Source of the DNA: Vulcanimicrobium sp035943995
Lineage (GTDB): Bacteria > Vulcanimicrobiota > Vulcanimicrobiia > Vulcanimicrobiales > Vulcanimicrobiaceae
Direction: 5' to 3'
Length of the DNA stretch: 64,000 bases
NCBI GenBank assembly: GCA_035943995.1
Contig: DASZBS010000097.1
Location: 1-64,000 of the forward strand
Shown here: one piece after another, positions 1 to 7,904 of the stretch
Numbering within the stretch: position 1 is the stretch's first letter
Layout: every line of letters starts with the position of its first letter
Program-made: the position numbers and the translations under genes
Notes under the pieces: model-generated
Told to the model about the DNA's origin: nothing
The model's input: the letters and a program-made list of their open reading frames with translations, nothing else
Databases searched by the model: none

Positions 1-958
1 CGACGAGCGGCGGGCTGACGTTCGTGCGCGCGATGCGCTCGGCGTCGCCGATCGCCGCGAGCATCCGCGCGAACGCGACCGGCTCGCGCGCCGGCAACGC
101 TTCCAGCCGCGCGCGCTGATCGCGCGCGAGGATCGGCACGCTTGCGCCCAGGCCGAGCGCGATCCAGTCGCGCGCGAGCGTCTTCACCGTCTCGAGCCCG
201 GACTCGAGCGCCGGCCGCGTGGCCCAGCCGCTCGCGTCGGCCTCGTCGCCGTGCGCGGCCGCGAAGAACCACTCGACCGCGGCGTCGCGCGTGGCGCCTT
301 CGCCTTCGTTCAAATACGCGAGCGCGCGCGTCGCGCTGCCGTTGGCGACCGTCGCCGCGCGCAGCGCATCGTCGCGCGCGATGCCGCGCCGTTCGAGCAC
401 GCGCACGACGTCGTCGTCACTCAGCAGCGGGAACGTCACCTCGACGAGACGCGAGCGGATCGTCGGCAGCACGCGGCCGATCGCGTTCGTGGTGAGCACC
501 AGCACGACGTCCGCGGGCGGCTCCTCGAAGAACTTCAGCAGCGCATTCGCCGCCTCACGCGTGAAATCGGCGTCGCCGAGGATGAACACGCGCTTTCCGC
601 CGGCGTACGAGTGCATCGAGAGCTGGCGCACGAGGTCGCGCGCGGTCGCGTCCTCGGCGTCGTGGAAGCCGCCGCCGTCGCGGTCGCCGATCTTGACCTG
701 GCCTTCGGTGAAGTAGAAGTCCGGATGCGTCCCGGCCGCGACGCGCGTGCAGCCGGTGCAGACGCCGCACCAGCCCAGCAGCGTGCGCTTGGGCGTCACG
801 CAGAGCAGCGAGCGGCCGAGCTCGCGCGCGAACGTCTTCTTGCCGACGCCTTGCGGTCCGGTGAAGAGGTAACCGTGCGAGAGCGTCGCGGCGGTGAGGT
901 GCTCGAAGAACGCGCGCGGCCCGGCGGCGCCGGCGACGTCGAAGTTGCCGTCGATCAC
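1..958 (-). CDS. holB: DNA polymerase III subunit delta' (clamp loader), 3' end off window
   Basis: Clamp-loader subunit that helps open and load the beta clamp at the replication fork. The frame is open from a GTG at 958 to the left window edge (319 codons, no stop), so the C-terminus is missing. Visible: an AAA+ P-loop (GPQGVGKK, about residues 34-41), the zinc-module cysteines just after it (CGVC-x2-C type), and the stretch NALLKFFEEPP, diagnostic of delta'/tau-type clamp loaders, followed by a TNAIGRVLPTIRSR sensor segment. The GTG overlaps the tmk stop as GTGA, so the two are almost certainly co-translated. A tmk-holB pair is a common bacterial arrangement. Confidence 0.93.
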   Translation of the reverse strand, partial: MIDGNFDVAGAAGPRAFFEHLTAATLSHGYLFTGPQGVGKKTFARELGRSLLCVTPKRTLLGWCGVCTGCTRVAAGTHPDFYFTEGQVKIGDRDGGGFHDAEDATARDLVRQLSMHSYAGGKRVFILGDADFTREAANALLKFFEEPPADVVLVLTTNAIGRVLPTIRSRLVEVTFPLLSDDDVVRVLERRGIARDDALRAATVANGSATRALAYLNEGEGATRDAAVEWFFAAAHGDEADASGWATRPALESGLETVKTLARDWIALGLGASVPILARDQRARLEALPAREPVAFARMLAAIGDAERIARTNVSPPLV

Positions 959-1566
959 GCTTCCCGCCGCTCGGACAATACCGCGAACGCCGAGGTCGCG
1001 AGCACGCCCGCGGGCTGCGTTCCGTCGAGCACGACGTACCGGCTCGGAAACCGTTCGGCGAGCGCGAGATACCCGTCGCGCACGCGCGCGTGGAACGCGG
1101 CGCCCTCGCGCTCGAGCCGGTCGGCGCCGCCTCGCGCGCGTAAGCGCGCCACCGACAGCTCCACCGGGATGTCAATCAGAAACGTGAGGTCGGGCGCGAT
1201 GCGATGCGTCGCCGTCAGGCAGATCTCCAGCAGCGAATCGACGTTGAGGCCGCGACCGTATCCCTGATAGGCGACCGTCGCGTCGAAGAACCGGTCGCAC
1301 AGGACGATGCTGCGCGCCTTGAGCGCCGGCGCGATGACGTCGGCGACGAGCTGCGCGCGCGACGCGTTCAGCAGCATCACCTCGGCGATGGGGTCGACGG
1401 CGAGCGCGGGATCGAGAAAAACCGCACGCAGCGCGTCCCCGAGGGGAGTACCGCCCGGTTCCCTGGTAACTAGAACGACGTTACCGCGGGTGGTAAGCTC
1501 TTCGTTCAACGCCGCGATCAGCGTCGATTTCCCGGCGGCTTCGATCCCTTCGAAGGTGACGAGCAC
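955..1566 (-). CDS. tmk: Thymidylate kinase (dTMP kinase)
   Basis: Cytosolic enzyme phosphorylating dTMP to dTDP for DNA synthesis. The 203-residue length is normal for bacterial Tmk. It starts MLVTFEGIEAAGKST, with the P-loop at residues 7-15, then REPGGTPLGD (the DR/EPGGT substrate motif), the DRF motif in CDRFFDATVAYQGYGRG, and a LID with several arginines (RARGGADRLERE). It is followed by holB with a 4-bp overlap. It is transcribed away from the PilZ gene at 1614, so the 47 bp between them should contain both promoters. Confidence 0.96.
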   Translation of the reverse strand: MLVTFEGIEAAGKSTLIAALNEELTTRGNVVLVTREPGGTPLGDALRAVFLDPALAVDPIAEVMLLNASRAQLVADVIAPALKARSIVLCDRFFDATVAYQGYGRGLNVDSLLEICLTATHRIAPDLTFLIDIPVELSVARLRARGGADRLEREGAAFHARVRDGYLALAERFPSRYVVLDGTQPAGVLATSAFAVLSERREA

Positions 1567-1613
1567 CCGGCGCTCTTCGCGACAGCAGCGCCCCGGCCAT
1601 CGCGGAGGTCAGA

Positions 1614-2267
1614 GTGTTCAACGAGTTGCTCAAGCGGCTCGGCTCGCACAAGTCGGAACGGCGCAGTGCCGATCGGGTGCGCCGGCGCTTCCCGATCGGT
1701 TGGATCAAGGACGGCACGCTGGTCCCGGGCTTCGGCCTCGAGATCAGTGAAAAAGGAATCCTCTTCGCAACCAAGGAGAGCCCGCCGGGCGCGAACGTCG
1801 AGGTCGCGCTCGACCTCAACGCCCGCCGCGTGCGCGCGCGCCTCAAGATCGTGCGCAAGGGCGCGATGACGCGGGACGGCGTCGAGTGGGCCGTGATCGC
1901 CTGCATCTTCGAAGGGATCGCCGCCGACGACTGGGACCTGATCGTCCGCTACTGCAAGAACCTCGACGACCCGGGCAACAAGGCCGCGCAAGAGCTGTCG
2001 GCGCTGGCGGGTTCCGACGACGACGCGTACCGCATGCTGCCGCTACGCGTGCAGCAGCGCGTCGTGGCGATACTCGTGAAGGCGGGACGACTCGCACCCG
2101 GCAGCGACGCCAAGAACCCGCTGCTGCGCATGTCCTACGACGGCGCGAACCGCGCGGGCGAGCACCGCCTGGCCGTGCACAGCCGCCGGCTGGACGACGG
2201 CGAGCTGCTGCAGTTCGACTCCGTCCTCATCGTCGACGACGGCGGAAACGTCACGCTCGAAAAGTAA
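1614..2267 (+). CDS. PilZ-domain protein, probable c-di-GMP effector
   Basis: 217-aa cytoplasmic protein with no signal peptide. The N-terminal half carries the PilZ pattern: an arginine-rich stretch before the barrel (SERRSADRVRRRF) and a downstream D/E-x-S-x-x-G element (LEISEKGILFAT), followed by strands ending in WAVIACIFEGI. These positions match the RxxxR and (D/N)xSxxG c-di-GMP contacts, though the second motif is degenerate (E-I-S-E-K-G). The C-terminal 90 residues are not recognised. Start ATG at 1614 has an upstream GGAGG-like stretch (cggaggtcagagt). It is divergent from tmk and convergent with the R3H ATPase gene. A second PilZ gene lies at 42424-42783. Signalling output is unknown. 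Confidence 0.8.
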   Translation: MFNELLKRLGSHKSERRSADRVRRRFPIGWIKDGTLVPGFGLEISEKGILFATKESPPGANVEVALDLNARRVRARLKIVRKGAMTRDGVEWAVIACIFEGIAADDWDLIVRYCKNLDDPGNKAAQELSALAGSDDDAYRMLPLRVQQRVVAILVKAGRLAPGSDAKNPLLRMSYDGANRAGEHRLAVHSRRLDDGELLQFDSVLIVDDGGNVTLEK

Positions 2268-2283
2268 CGCGGCGGAGAACCGG

Positions 2284-3867
2284 CTAAACGTCGGGTCCCT
2301 TGAAGATCCGCACGCGCCGGTTCGGTTCGAGCCCGGTGGAGCGAGACTGCACCCGATACCGTTCCGCCAACTGATGCTGCATCCGCCGAATATACGAAGA
2401 CTGCGGCGTGAGCTCGATAGCCCGCGAATCCAGGAGCACCTGATAGACGGCCTCCTCAGCCTCCCGCATCGCGATCTCCTCGACGTCGAGCGAGGGCAAA
2501 TTGAACACGTCCTTGAGCGCGTTCTGGATCTGCGTCGTCGTGTTCGTCTTGATCGAGTAGATCGGCACGTTCTCGGCGGCGATCTGCTTGAGCCGCTCGG
2601 ACTCCTTGCGCTCGAGCGTCTTGAGCGTCAGCACGACATCGGCATCGTCCCACTTGCGCGCGATGGACGCGTGCACGCGCAGGTTGTGCACGGCCCGCTC
2701 GATCTTGTTGCGCGACACGCCGTAGGGGAAGATGAACAACGGCTTCGCGTCCTCGGGAACCGCCTCACCGGCCGCGCCGAAGATCGCCGCGTCGTCGTCG
2801 CGCGGCTGGGTGCGCAGCTCGCGCACTTTCTCCGCCGAGATCGCTTCGGGGTTCGCGTGCTGCACGATGTCGATCGCGCCGCCCACCGTGCGCTGCCGTA
2901 CTTCGGGCTGCGGCTGATACCCGCGCAGCAGCGCGTCGACGACCTCGCCCACGTTTTGGTGGATCGCGAGCCGGTCGCGGTCCTGGATCTCCACGAGCAC
3001 GTCGAACGTCGGCGGCTGCTTGCGTTCGAGCACCGTCTTGCGCGTGCCGCGCCGGCGCGCTTCCTCGTCGGAGAGCGTCACCGCGCTGATCCCGCCGAGC
3101 AGGTCCGACAGCGTCGGGTTCATCAGCAAGTTTTCGAGCGTCTGGCCGTGCGCGGTGCCGATCAGTTGCACGCCGCGCTCGGCGATCGTGCGCGCGGCCA
3201 TCGCTTCGGCCTCGGTGCCGATCTCGTCGATGACGATCACCTGCGGCATATGGTTTTCGACCGCTTCGATCATCACGTTGTGCTGCAGGTGCGTGTCCGC
3301 CACCGGCATGCGGCGCGAGTGGCCGATGCCCGAGTGCGGCACGTCGCCGTCGCCGGCGATCTCGTTGGACGTGTCGACGATGACGACGCGCTTGCGATCT
3401 TCCGCGAGCACGCGCGCGCACTCGCGCAGCATCGTCGTCTTGCCGACGCCGGGACGTCCCAGCAGGCAAATGGATTTGCCGCTGCGGATCACGTCGAGCA
3501 CGATGTCGATCGTGCCGTACACGGCGCGCCCGACGCGGCACGTGAGGCCGACGATGCGGCCCGTGCGGTTGCGGATCGCGCTGATGCGATGCAGCGTTTG
3601 TTCGATCCCGGCGCGGTTGTCGCCGCCGAAGGGCGACAAGCGGGCGGTGACGTGCGCGATGTCTTCCGACGTCACCGAGGTGTCGCCCAAGAACACGAAA
3701 TCGTCGTCGAAGCGTGCTTCCGGCGGACGGCCGAGATCGAGCACCACTTCGATGACGTTGTCGAGGTTCGGTAGACGGACGAGCGCTTGTCGGATCGGGA
3801 GGGGGAAGATATCGAGGAGCTGAGTGAGCTCCCAGTTCGGCACGAAGGACTCGGCGCTAACTGCCAA
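2284..3867 (-). CDS. R3H-domain AAA ATPase (SpoIIIAA/Ycf45-like)
   Basis: 527-aa ring-type ATPase of the SpoIIIAA/Ycf45 family, related to type II/IV secretion ATPases, with a C-terminal single-stranded nucleic-acid-binding R3H domain. Seen: Walker A GRPGVGKT at about 137-144, Walker B VIVIDEIG near 211-218, a GTAHGQ sensor motif, and a C-terminal R3H-like helix pair (about 460-527) ending SRSTGLEPNRRVRIFKG. The best start is TTG at 3865-3867, preceded by TAGGAG eight bases upstream; no in-frame ATG gives the conserved N-terminus. The start lies inside a short upstream ORF (3857-3976), suggesting coupling. The family is widespread in Firmicutes, Cyanobacteria and Deinococcus relatives. Its cellular role outside sporulation is unclear. 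Confidence 0.88.
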   Translation of the reverse strand: MAVSAESFVPNWELTQLLDIFPLPIRQALVRLPNLDNVIEVVLDLGRPPEARFDDDFVFLGDTSVTSEDIAHVTARLSPFGGDNRAGIEQTLHRISAIRNRTGRIVGLTCRVGRAVYGTIDIVLDVIRSGKSICLLGRPGVGKTTMLRECARVLAEDRKRVVIVDTSNEIAGDGDVPHSGIGHSRRMPVADTHLQHNVMIEAVENHMPQVIVIDEIGTEAEAMAARTIAERGVQLIGTAHGQTLENLLMNPTLSDLLGGISAVTLSDEEARRRGTRKTVLERKQPPTFDVLVEIQDRDRLAIHQNVGEVVDALLRGYQPQPEVRQRTVGGAIDIVQHANPEAISAEKVRELRTQPRDDDAAIFGAAGEAVPEDAKPLFIFPYGVSRNKIERAVHNLRVHASIARKWDDADVVLTLKTLERKESERLKQIAAENVPIYSIKTNTTTQIQNALKDVFNLPSLDVEEIAMREAEEAVYQVLLDSRAIELTPQSSYIRRMQHQLAERYRVQSRSTGLEPNRRVRIFKGPDV

Positions 3868-3976
3868 CGCGGCTCCTAGTCGACGTCTGTCGATTGTCGT
3901 TCGTCGCCGTCTCCGTCGCCGGAGAACCGCGACGGGTTGTGCGCTTCCCGCTCGCCTGCTCGATCACCTGGGCCAT
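3857..3976 (-). CDS. Possible 39-codon leader ORF ahead of the R3H ATPase
   Basis: ATG at 3976 has a strong ribosome binding site (GGAGGG, spacing about 4), and its TAG stop overlaps the TTG start of the downstream ATPase by 11 bp. The product would be basic, rich in Thr/Arg/Ser, and without known motifs. Either this is a translated leader coupling expression of the ATPase, or the GGAGGG is fortuitous. Coding bias is weak, so this is a modest-confidence call based mainly on the ribosome binding site and the overlap. Confidence 0.35.
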   Translation of the reverse strand: MAQVIEQASGKRTTRRGSPATETATNDNRQTSTRSRVGS

Positions 3977-4091
3977 ACGTCCCTCCAGATACCCGCGCCG
4001 ACCGGGCCGGTTTCGGTTGTTCTGGTGACGTGATCGGCGAACGCCGAGAAGCCCTGGAGGGTTTGCGCGCCCCGGCCGATCAGGGACGTTC

Positions 4092-4550
4092 ATGGCCACC
4101 CGGTATCTCGAGGACTTCCCCGTCGGCAGCAGCGCCGAGCTCGGCAGCATTCACGTCACCGAAGCCGAGATCCGCGCGTTCGCGACGCGCTACGACCCGC
4201 AGCCGTTCCACACCGATCCGGAGGCGGCGAAGCGCTGGCCGTACGGCGGCCTGATCGCGAGCGGTTGGCATACGGCGGCGATGATGATGCGCGTGATCGT
4301 CGACGAGTTCATCGATCCGGAGACGAGCCTGGGCTCGCCGGGCCTCGGCCCGATCCATTGGATGCGCCCCGTGCGGCCCGGCGACGTGTTGCGCGTGCGC
4401 GCGCGCATCACGGGCAACCGCCGCTCGCAGAGCAAACCGGATCGCGGCACGGTGACGATCGAGGTCGAGGTGCTCAATCAGAATGGTGAGGTGGTGATGA
4501 CGGTCGAGAACTGGCTCGCGATCGTCAAGGCGCGACCGGATCTGCGCTGA
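4092..4550 (+). CDS. MaoC-like (R)-specific enoyl-CoA hydratase
   Basis: 152-aa single hot-dog-fold protein of the MaoC dehydratase family, which hydrates trans-2-enoyl-CoA to (R)-3-hydroxyacyl-CoA. The catalytic Asp/His pair lies in YDPQPFHTD (D35 and H40), followed by the conserved SGWHTAAMMMR helix and the GIGP-like turn (SPGLGPIHWMRPVRPGD). Cytosolic. Its 3' end overlaps the convergent nitronate monooxygenase gene tail-to-tail by 26 bp. True acyl specificity cannot be read from the sequence. Confidence 0.88.
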   Translation: MATRYLEDFPVGSSAELGSIHVTEAEIRAFATRYDPQPFHTDPEAAKRWPYGGLIASGWHTAAMMMRVIVDEFIDPETSLGSPGLGPIHWMRPVRPGDVLRVRARITGNRRSQSKPDRGTVTIEVEVLNQNGEVVMTVENWLAIVKARPDLR

Positions 4551-5493
4551 GCGCGCGCAGCGCTTCGTCGTACTCGCGCGCGAGCCGCGCGACGAGCTCG
4601 CCCGCGGTGGGGACGTGGTCGATCGCGCCGATGCCTTGACCCGAGCCCCAGATGTCGCGCCACGCCTTGGTCTTGTCCGCGGCGAAGCTCATCTTCGACG
4701 GATCGCTCTCGGGGAGGTTTTCGGGATCGAGCCCGGCGCGCTCGATCGACGAGCGCAGATAGTTACCGTGCACGCCGGTGAACAGGTTGGTGTAGACGAT
4801 GTCCTGCGCGCCGGACGCGACGATGCTCGCTTTGTAGTCGTCGCTCGCGTGCGCTTCGCGCGTCGCGATGAACGCCGAGCCGACGTAGCCGAAATCCGCG
4901 CCCATCGCGCGCGCGGCCAGCACCGCCCGGCCGTTCGCAATCGCGCCCGACAGGGCTAACGGCCCGTCGAACCACGCGCGAATCTCTTGCACGAGCGCGA
5001 AGGGCGACCACGTCCCCGCGTGTCCCCCGGCGCCCGCGGCGACCGCGATCAAGCCGTCGGCGCCCTTCTCGATCGCCTTGCGCGCGAACGCGACGTTGAT
5101 GATGTCGTGCAGCACGACGCCGCCGTAGGAATGGATCGCTTCGTTGACCTCGGGGCGTGCGCCAAGCGACGTGATGACGATCTTCACGCGGTGCTTCACG
5201 CACAGCTCGAGATCGTGCATCAAGCGCGCGTTCGATTTGTGCACGATCAGGTTGACCGCGAACGGCGCCGACGGCCGCTCCGGATGCGCGGCGTCGTAGT
5301 CCGCCAGCTCGCGCGCGATGCGCTCCAGCCACTCCTCGAGCACCGGCTCGGGCCGCGCGTTGAGCGACGGAAACGCGCCGATCACGCCCGCTTTGCACTG
5401 CGCGATCACGAGCTCGGGCTGCGAGATGATGAACAGGGGCGCCCCGATGACCGGCACGGTCAAACGGTGCAGTGCGAGCGCGTCGGGCAGCAT
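4525..5493 (-). CDS. Nitronate monooxygenase (2-nitropropane dioxygenase-like)
   Basis: FMN-dependent TIM-barrel oxidase of the NMO/2-NPD family. Seen: N-terminal PVIGAPLFIISQPELV, a middle SLGARPE segment, the phosphate-binding IAVAAGAGGHAGTWSPFALV with the conserved glycine-rich loop and histidine, then ALSGAIANGRAVLAARAMGADFGYVGSAFIAT for FMN binding. I place the start at ATG 5491-5493; a much longer open frame upstream is antisense to the dehydratase gene and not protein-like. The product is 322 aa, typical of the family. It is 2 bp downstream of the dehydratase stop, so co-transcribed. Confidence 0.9.
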   Translation of the reverse strand: MLPDALALHRLTVPVIGAPLFIISQPELVIAQCKAGVIGAFPSLNARPEPVLEEWLERIARELADYDAAHPERPSAPFAVNLIVHKSNARLMHDLELCVKHRVKIVITSLGARPEVNEAIHSYGGVVLHDIINVAFARKAIEKGADGLIAVAAGAGGHAGTWSPFALVQEIRAWFDGPLALSGAIANGRAVLAARAMGADFGYVGSAFIATREAHASDDYKASIVASGAQDIVYTNLFTGVHGNYLRSSIERAGLDPENLPESDPSKMSFAADKTKAWRDIWGSGQGIGAIDHVPTAGELVARLAREYDEALRALSADPVAP

Positions 5494-5495
5494 CG

Positions 5496-6458
5496 TCACA
5501 CCTGCTGCAAGCCGAAGTCGACGGCGATCGTGTTGCCGCCGCTGATCACGACGCCGACGCGCTCGTCGCGTTCGCAGCGATAGCGCCCGGAGAGCAATCC
5601 CGCGAGGGCGGTGACGCCGCCCGGCTCCGCGACGACGCGCAGCGCGTCCCACAGCGTGCGTTGCGCGGCGACGATTTCGGCGTCGGACACGAGCACCACG
5701 CCGCTCACGTAGCGCTGCGCGATCGGGAACACCGTCGCGCCGATGCGTTTGGGTGCCAGCGAGTCGGCGGCGACGCTCCCCGCCGGAGCATCGACCGGCT
5801 CGCCGGCGGCGAGCGCGTGCATCAGCGTCGGCGCACCCTCCGGTTCGACGCCGACCACCTTCGTCGCGCCGGCGTACCACGCCGCGATCCCGCCGATCAA
5901 ACCGCCGCCGCCGACCGCGACGAGCACGCTGTCGAGCCGCGGCGCTCGTTCGGCGAGCTCGAGCCCGACGGTGCCTTGCCCGAGCAGCGTCTCGGTCTGA
6001 TCGTACGCGTGCACCGCGAGCGCACCCGACGTGCCCGTCCATTCCTCGGCCGCGGCCAGCGCGTCGGCGTAGCGCTCGCCGGTCACGACCAGATCGGCGC
6101 CGTACCCGCGAATCCGGTCGACCTTTGCGGCCGACGAGATCGTCGGCACGAAGATCTTCGCCGGCCGGCCGAGCCGCATCGCCGCGTACGCGACGGCGGC
6201 GCCGTGGTTGCCGCCCGACGCAGCGACGACGCCGGACGCGGGAACATCGCGCATCAGCAAGTTCGCGAACGCACCGCGCGCCTTAAAGGAACCGGAGTGC
6301 TGCAGCGACTCCAGCTTCAGCGTAACCGTCGCGCAGCCGATGCCGAGCTCGCTGCCCGGGAACTCGATGACGGGCGTGCGGCGCACGTACGGGCGGATGA
6401 TGCGTTCGGCGGCGGCGATGCGGTCGGCGTCGATCGCGGCGAGGGAGTTCGGAGGCAC
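5496..6458 (-). CDS. Threonine/serine dehydratase (PLP-dependent)
   Basis: 320-aa fold-type II PLP enzyme deaminating threonine or serine to 2-oxo acids. PLP lysine K59 lies in SGSFKARGAF; the substrate loop is ASGGNHG; the phosphate-binding glycine run is AVGGGGLIGG. There is no C-terminal ACT domain, so it resembles the catabolic or serine-racemase-like branch, not feedback-inhibited biosynthetic IlvA. The start is a GTG at 6458. It sits 2 bp ahead of the nitronate monooxygenase. Substrate preference (Thr, Ser or a 3-hydroxyaspartate) is not resolved. Confidence 0.88.
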   Translation of the reverse strand: MPPNSLAAIDADRIAAAERIIRPYVRRTPVIEFPGSELGIGCATVTLKLESLQHSGSFKARGAFANLLMRDVPASGVVAASGGNHGAAVAYAAMRLGRPAKIFVPTISSAAKVDRIRGYGADLVVTGERYADALAAAEEWTGTSGALAVHAYDQTETLLGQGTVGLELAERAPRLDSVLVAVGGGGLIGGIAAWYAGATKVVGVEPEGAPTLMHALAAGEPVDAPAGSVAADSLAPKRIGATVFPIAQRYVSGVVLVSDAEIVAAQRTLWDALRVVAEPGGVTALAGLLSGRYRCERDERVGVVISGGNTIAVDFGLQQV

Positions 6459-6501
6459 CGGTCGTTGGTCCGCAGACCGCGCCGGGATATCCTCCGTCCG
6501 C

Positions 6502-7083
6502 TCAGAGCATCACGAGGCCCAGCCGAATGCCCAGCGTGACGGCTTCGGTGCGCGTCGTCGCGCCGAACTTCGCGAGGATCGCGGCGACGTGCGCCTTCAC
6601 GGTGTTCTCGCTGATCGCCAGGCGTTCGGCGATGCGGCGGTTCGATAGACCGGCCGCGAGCATCGCGAGCACTTGGCGCTCGCGCTCGGTCAACGGCTCG
6701 GTCAGCGCCGAGCCGCGCGCGGCGGTCGCCGCCGGCGCAAGCGCGTCGCGCACCGACGCGTCGAGCACGACGAGCCCGGCGCGCACCGCGTCGAGCGCCG
6801 CCAGCAACTCGCGCGCGTCGCTCTGGCGCGCGAGCACGGCCGACGCGCCCGCGCGCAGCGCGGCGAGCGCGACGTCGGCGTGCGGATCGTCGACCAGCAA
6901 GATCGTTGGAACGCCGAAGCCTTCGACGATCGCGGCGAGCGCTTCGCGCACGCCGGCGGCGTCGCGCACGACGAGCGCGGCACCGTCGCGCGGCACGATC
7001 TCCACGCGATCCGCGAGCGTGCGCGCGATGCGCTCGCGCGACGCCGGGTCGGCCTCGATCGCTACGCGGGCGCGGTCAGGCAG
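6502..7083 (-). CDS. LuxR-family response regulator with degenerate receiver
   Basis: About 193 aa. The last 65 residues are a textbook LuxR/GerE helix-turn-helix (LTERERQVLAMLAAGLSNRRIAERLAISENTVKAHV). The front half looks like a receiver fold whose acidic pocket is changed (VAIEADPASRERIART at the start; VPTILLVDDPHAD in the middle). The start is uncertain: no ATG/GTG/TTG is available at the expected N-terminus. The coordinate given is a CTG at 7081-7083 overlapping the stop of the upstream protease; a GTG further in (in DRVEIVP) would truncate the receiver. Coupled to the protease by overlap, so it may answer to envelope stress. Confidence 0.8.
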   Translation of the reverse strand: MPDRARVAIEADPASRERIARTLADRVEIVPRDGAALVVRDAAGVREALAAIVEGFGVPTILLVDDPHADVALAALRAGASAVLARQSDARELLAALDAVRAGLVVLDASVRDALAPAATAARGSALTEPLTERERQVLAMLAAGLSNRRIAERLAISENTVKAHVAAILAKFGATTRTEAVTLGIRLGLVML

Positions 7084-7855
7084 CGCGCGCGCTCTCCGCG
7101 TCGCTCGGGATCGGAACGGCGATCGCGACGCCGCCGCGCAGCACGTCGAGCGCGATCGCGAAGCGCAAACGATCCGCGTCACGCGCGAGCAGCACGTCGC
7201 CGGCGATCAACCCGGCGTGCGCGGCGCGGCTGCCCGGTTCCACTGCGACGATCGCGAGCGCGTCGCGTCCGTCGCGCAACCGCGCCGGCGCGAGGTGCAC
7301 GCCGAGGCGCGACGGCGTCGCGACCGCGCCGGCGAAGCGCTGCACGTCGCTCGCCGGCACCGCGAGCGCGAGGCCGCCGACGACCATGCTGTTGATGCCG
7401 ACGACGCGCCCCTGCACGTCGGCGAGCGGCCCGCCGGAGTTTCCCGGCGCGAGCATCAAGTCGGCCTGAACGAAGCGCGATCCGGCAGTCACCGCGGCGT
7501 GCGCGATCCCCATCGTGATCGCGTTCGGGATCCCCAGCGGATGTCCGACCGCGACGAGCACCTCGCCGACGCGAATGTCGCGCGGGTCGCGCGCGACGGC
7601 CGCGGACAAACCTGTTGCGTCGATGCGCAGCAGCGCCAGATCGCGCCGCGCGTCGCGGCGCTCGACCCGCGCGCGGAAGCTGCGCCCGTCGCTGAGCACC
7701 ACCTCCGCGAGCGGCCGGCTCGCGACGTGCGCGTTCGTCACGATCGCGCCGTCGCTCGCCCAGATCACGCCCGAACCGGCGCCGCCGCGCCCGAGCCGCA
7801 CCGCGACGGTACTCGCCCGCAGCCGCTCCGCAAGCCGTTCGAGCTCGCGCTCCAT
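7076..7855 (-). CDS. HtrA/DegP-like S1C serine protease (no signal peptide seen)
   Basis: 259-aa trypsin-fold protease followed by a short PDZ-like segment. The catalytic triad is intact: H43 in TNAHV, D72 in RRDLALL, S140 in APGNSGGP. I choose ATG 7853-7855 because the preceding in-frame residues are encoded by an interspersed repeat (7879-7903) and are not protein-like. The C-terminal part has PDZ features (VEPGSRAAHAGLIAGDVLL). No obvious signal peptide or membrane helix. Its 3' end overlaps the LuxR regulator. Immediately downstream of a second S1C gene. Confidence 0.88.
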   Translation of the reverse strand: MERELERLAERLRASTVAVRLGRGGAGSGVIWASDGAIVTNAHVASRPLAEVVLSDGRSFRARVERRDARRDLALLRIDATGLSAAVARDPRDIRVGEVLVAVGHPLGIPNAITMGIAHAAVTAGSRFVQADLMLAPGNSGGPLADVQGRVVGINSMVVGGLALAVPASDVQRFAGAVATPSRLGVHLAPARLRDGRDALAIVAVEPGSRAAHAGLIAGDVLLARDADRLRFAIALDVLRGGVAIAVPIPSDAESARAA

Positions 7856-7878
7856 CGCGCTGCCCGTATCACTCCTGT

Positions 7879-7903
7879 CACCCTGAGCTTGTCGAAGGGT
7901 CAT
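7879..7903. repeat. Interspersed REP-like element (cctgagcttgtcgaagg type)
   Basis: The sequence ccctgagcttgtcgaaggg flanked by gtca and tcat lies between two S1C protease genes. This word recurs as a dispersed intergenic imperfect palindrome in many unrelated bacterial genomes; that is from general knowledge, and only one copy is seen here. On the minus strand it opens a reading frame into the protease (MTLRQAQGD), a common source of false N-termini. Confidence 0.6.
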
Positions 7904-7904
7904 C

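Noticed and set aside
4525..6042. A 505-aa open frame covering nitronate monooxygenase with a long N-terminal part
   Set aside because: The first ~180 residues are antisense-like Arg/Ala-rich sequence over the dehydratase gene; the family starts at 5493.
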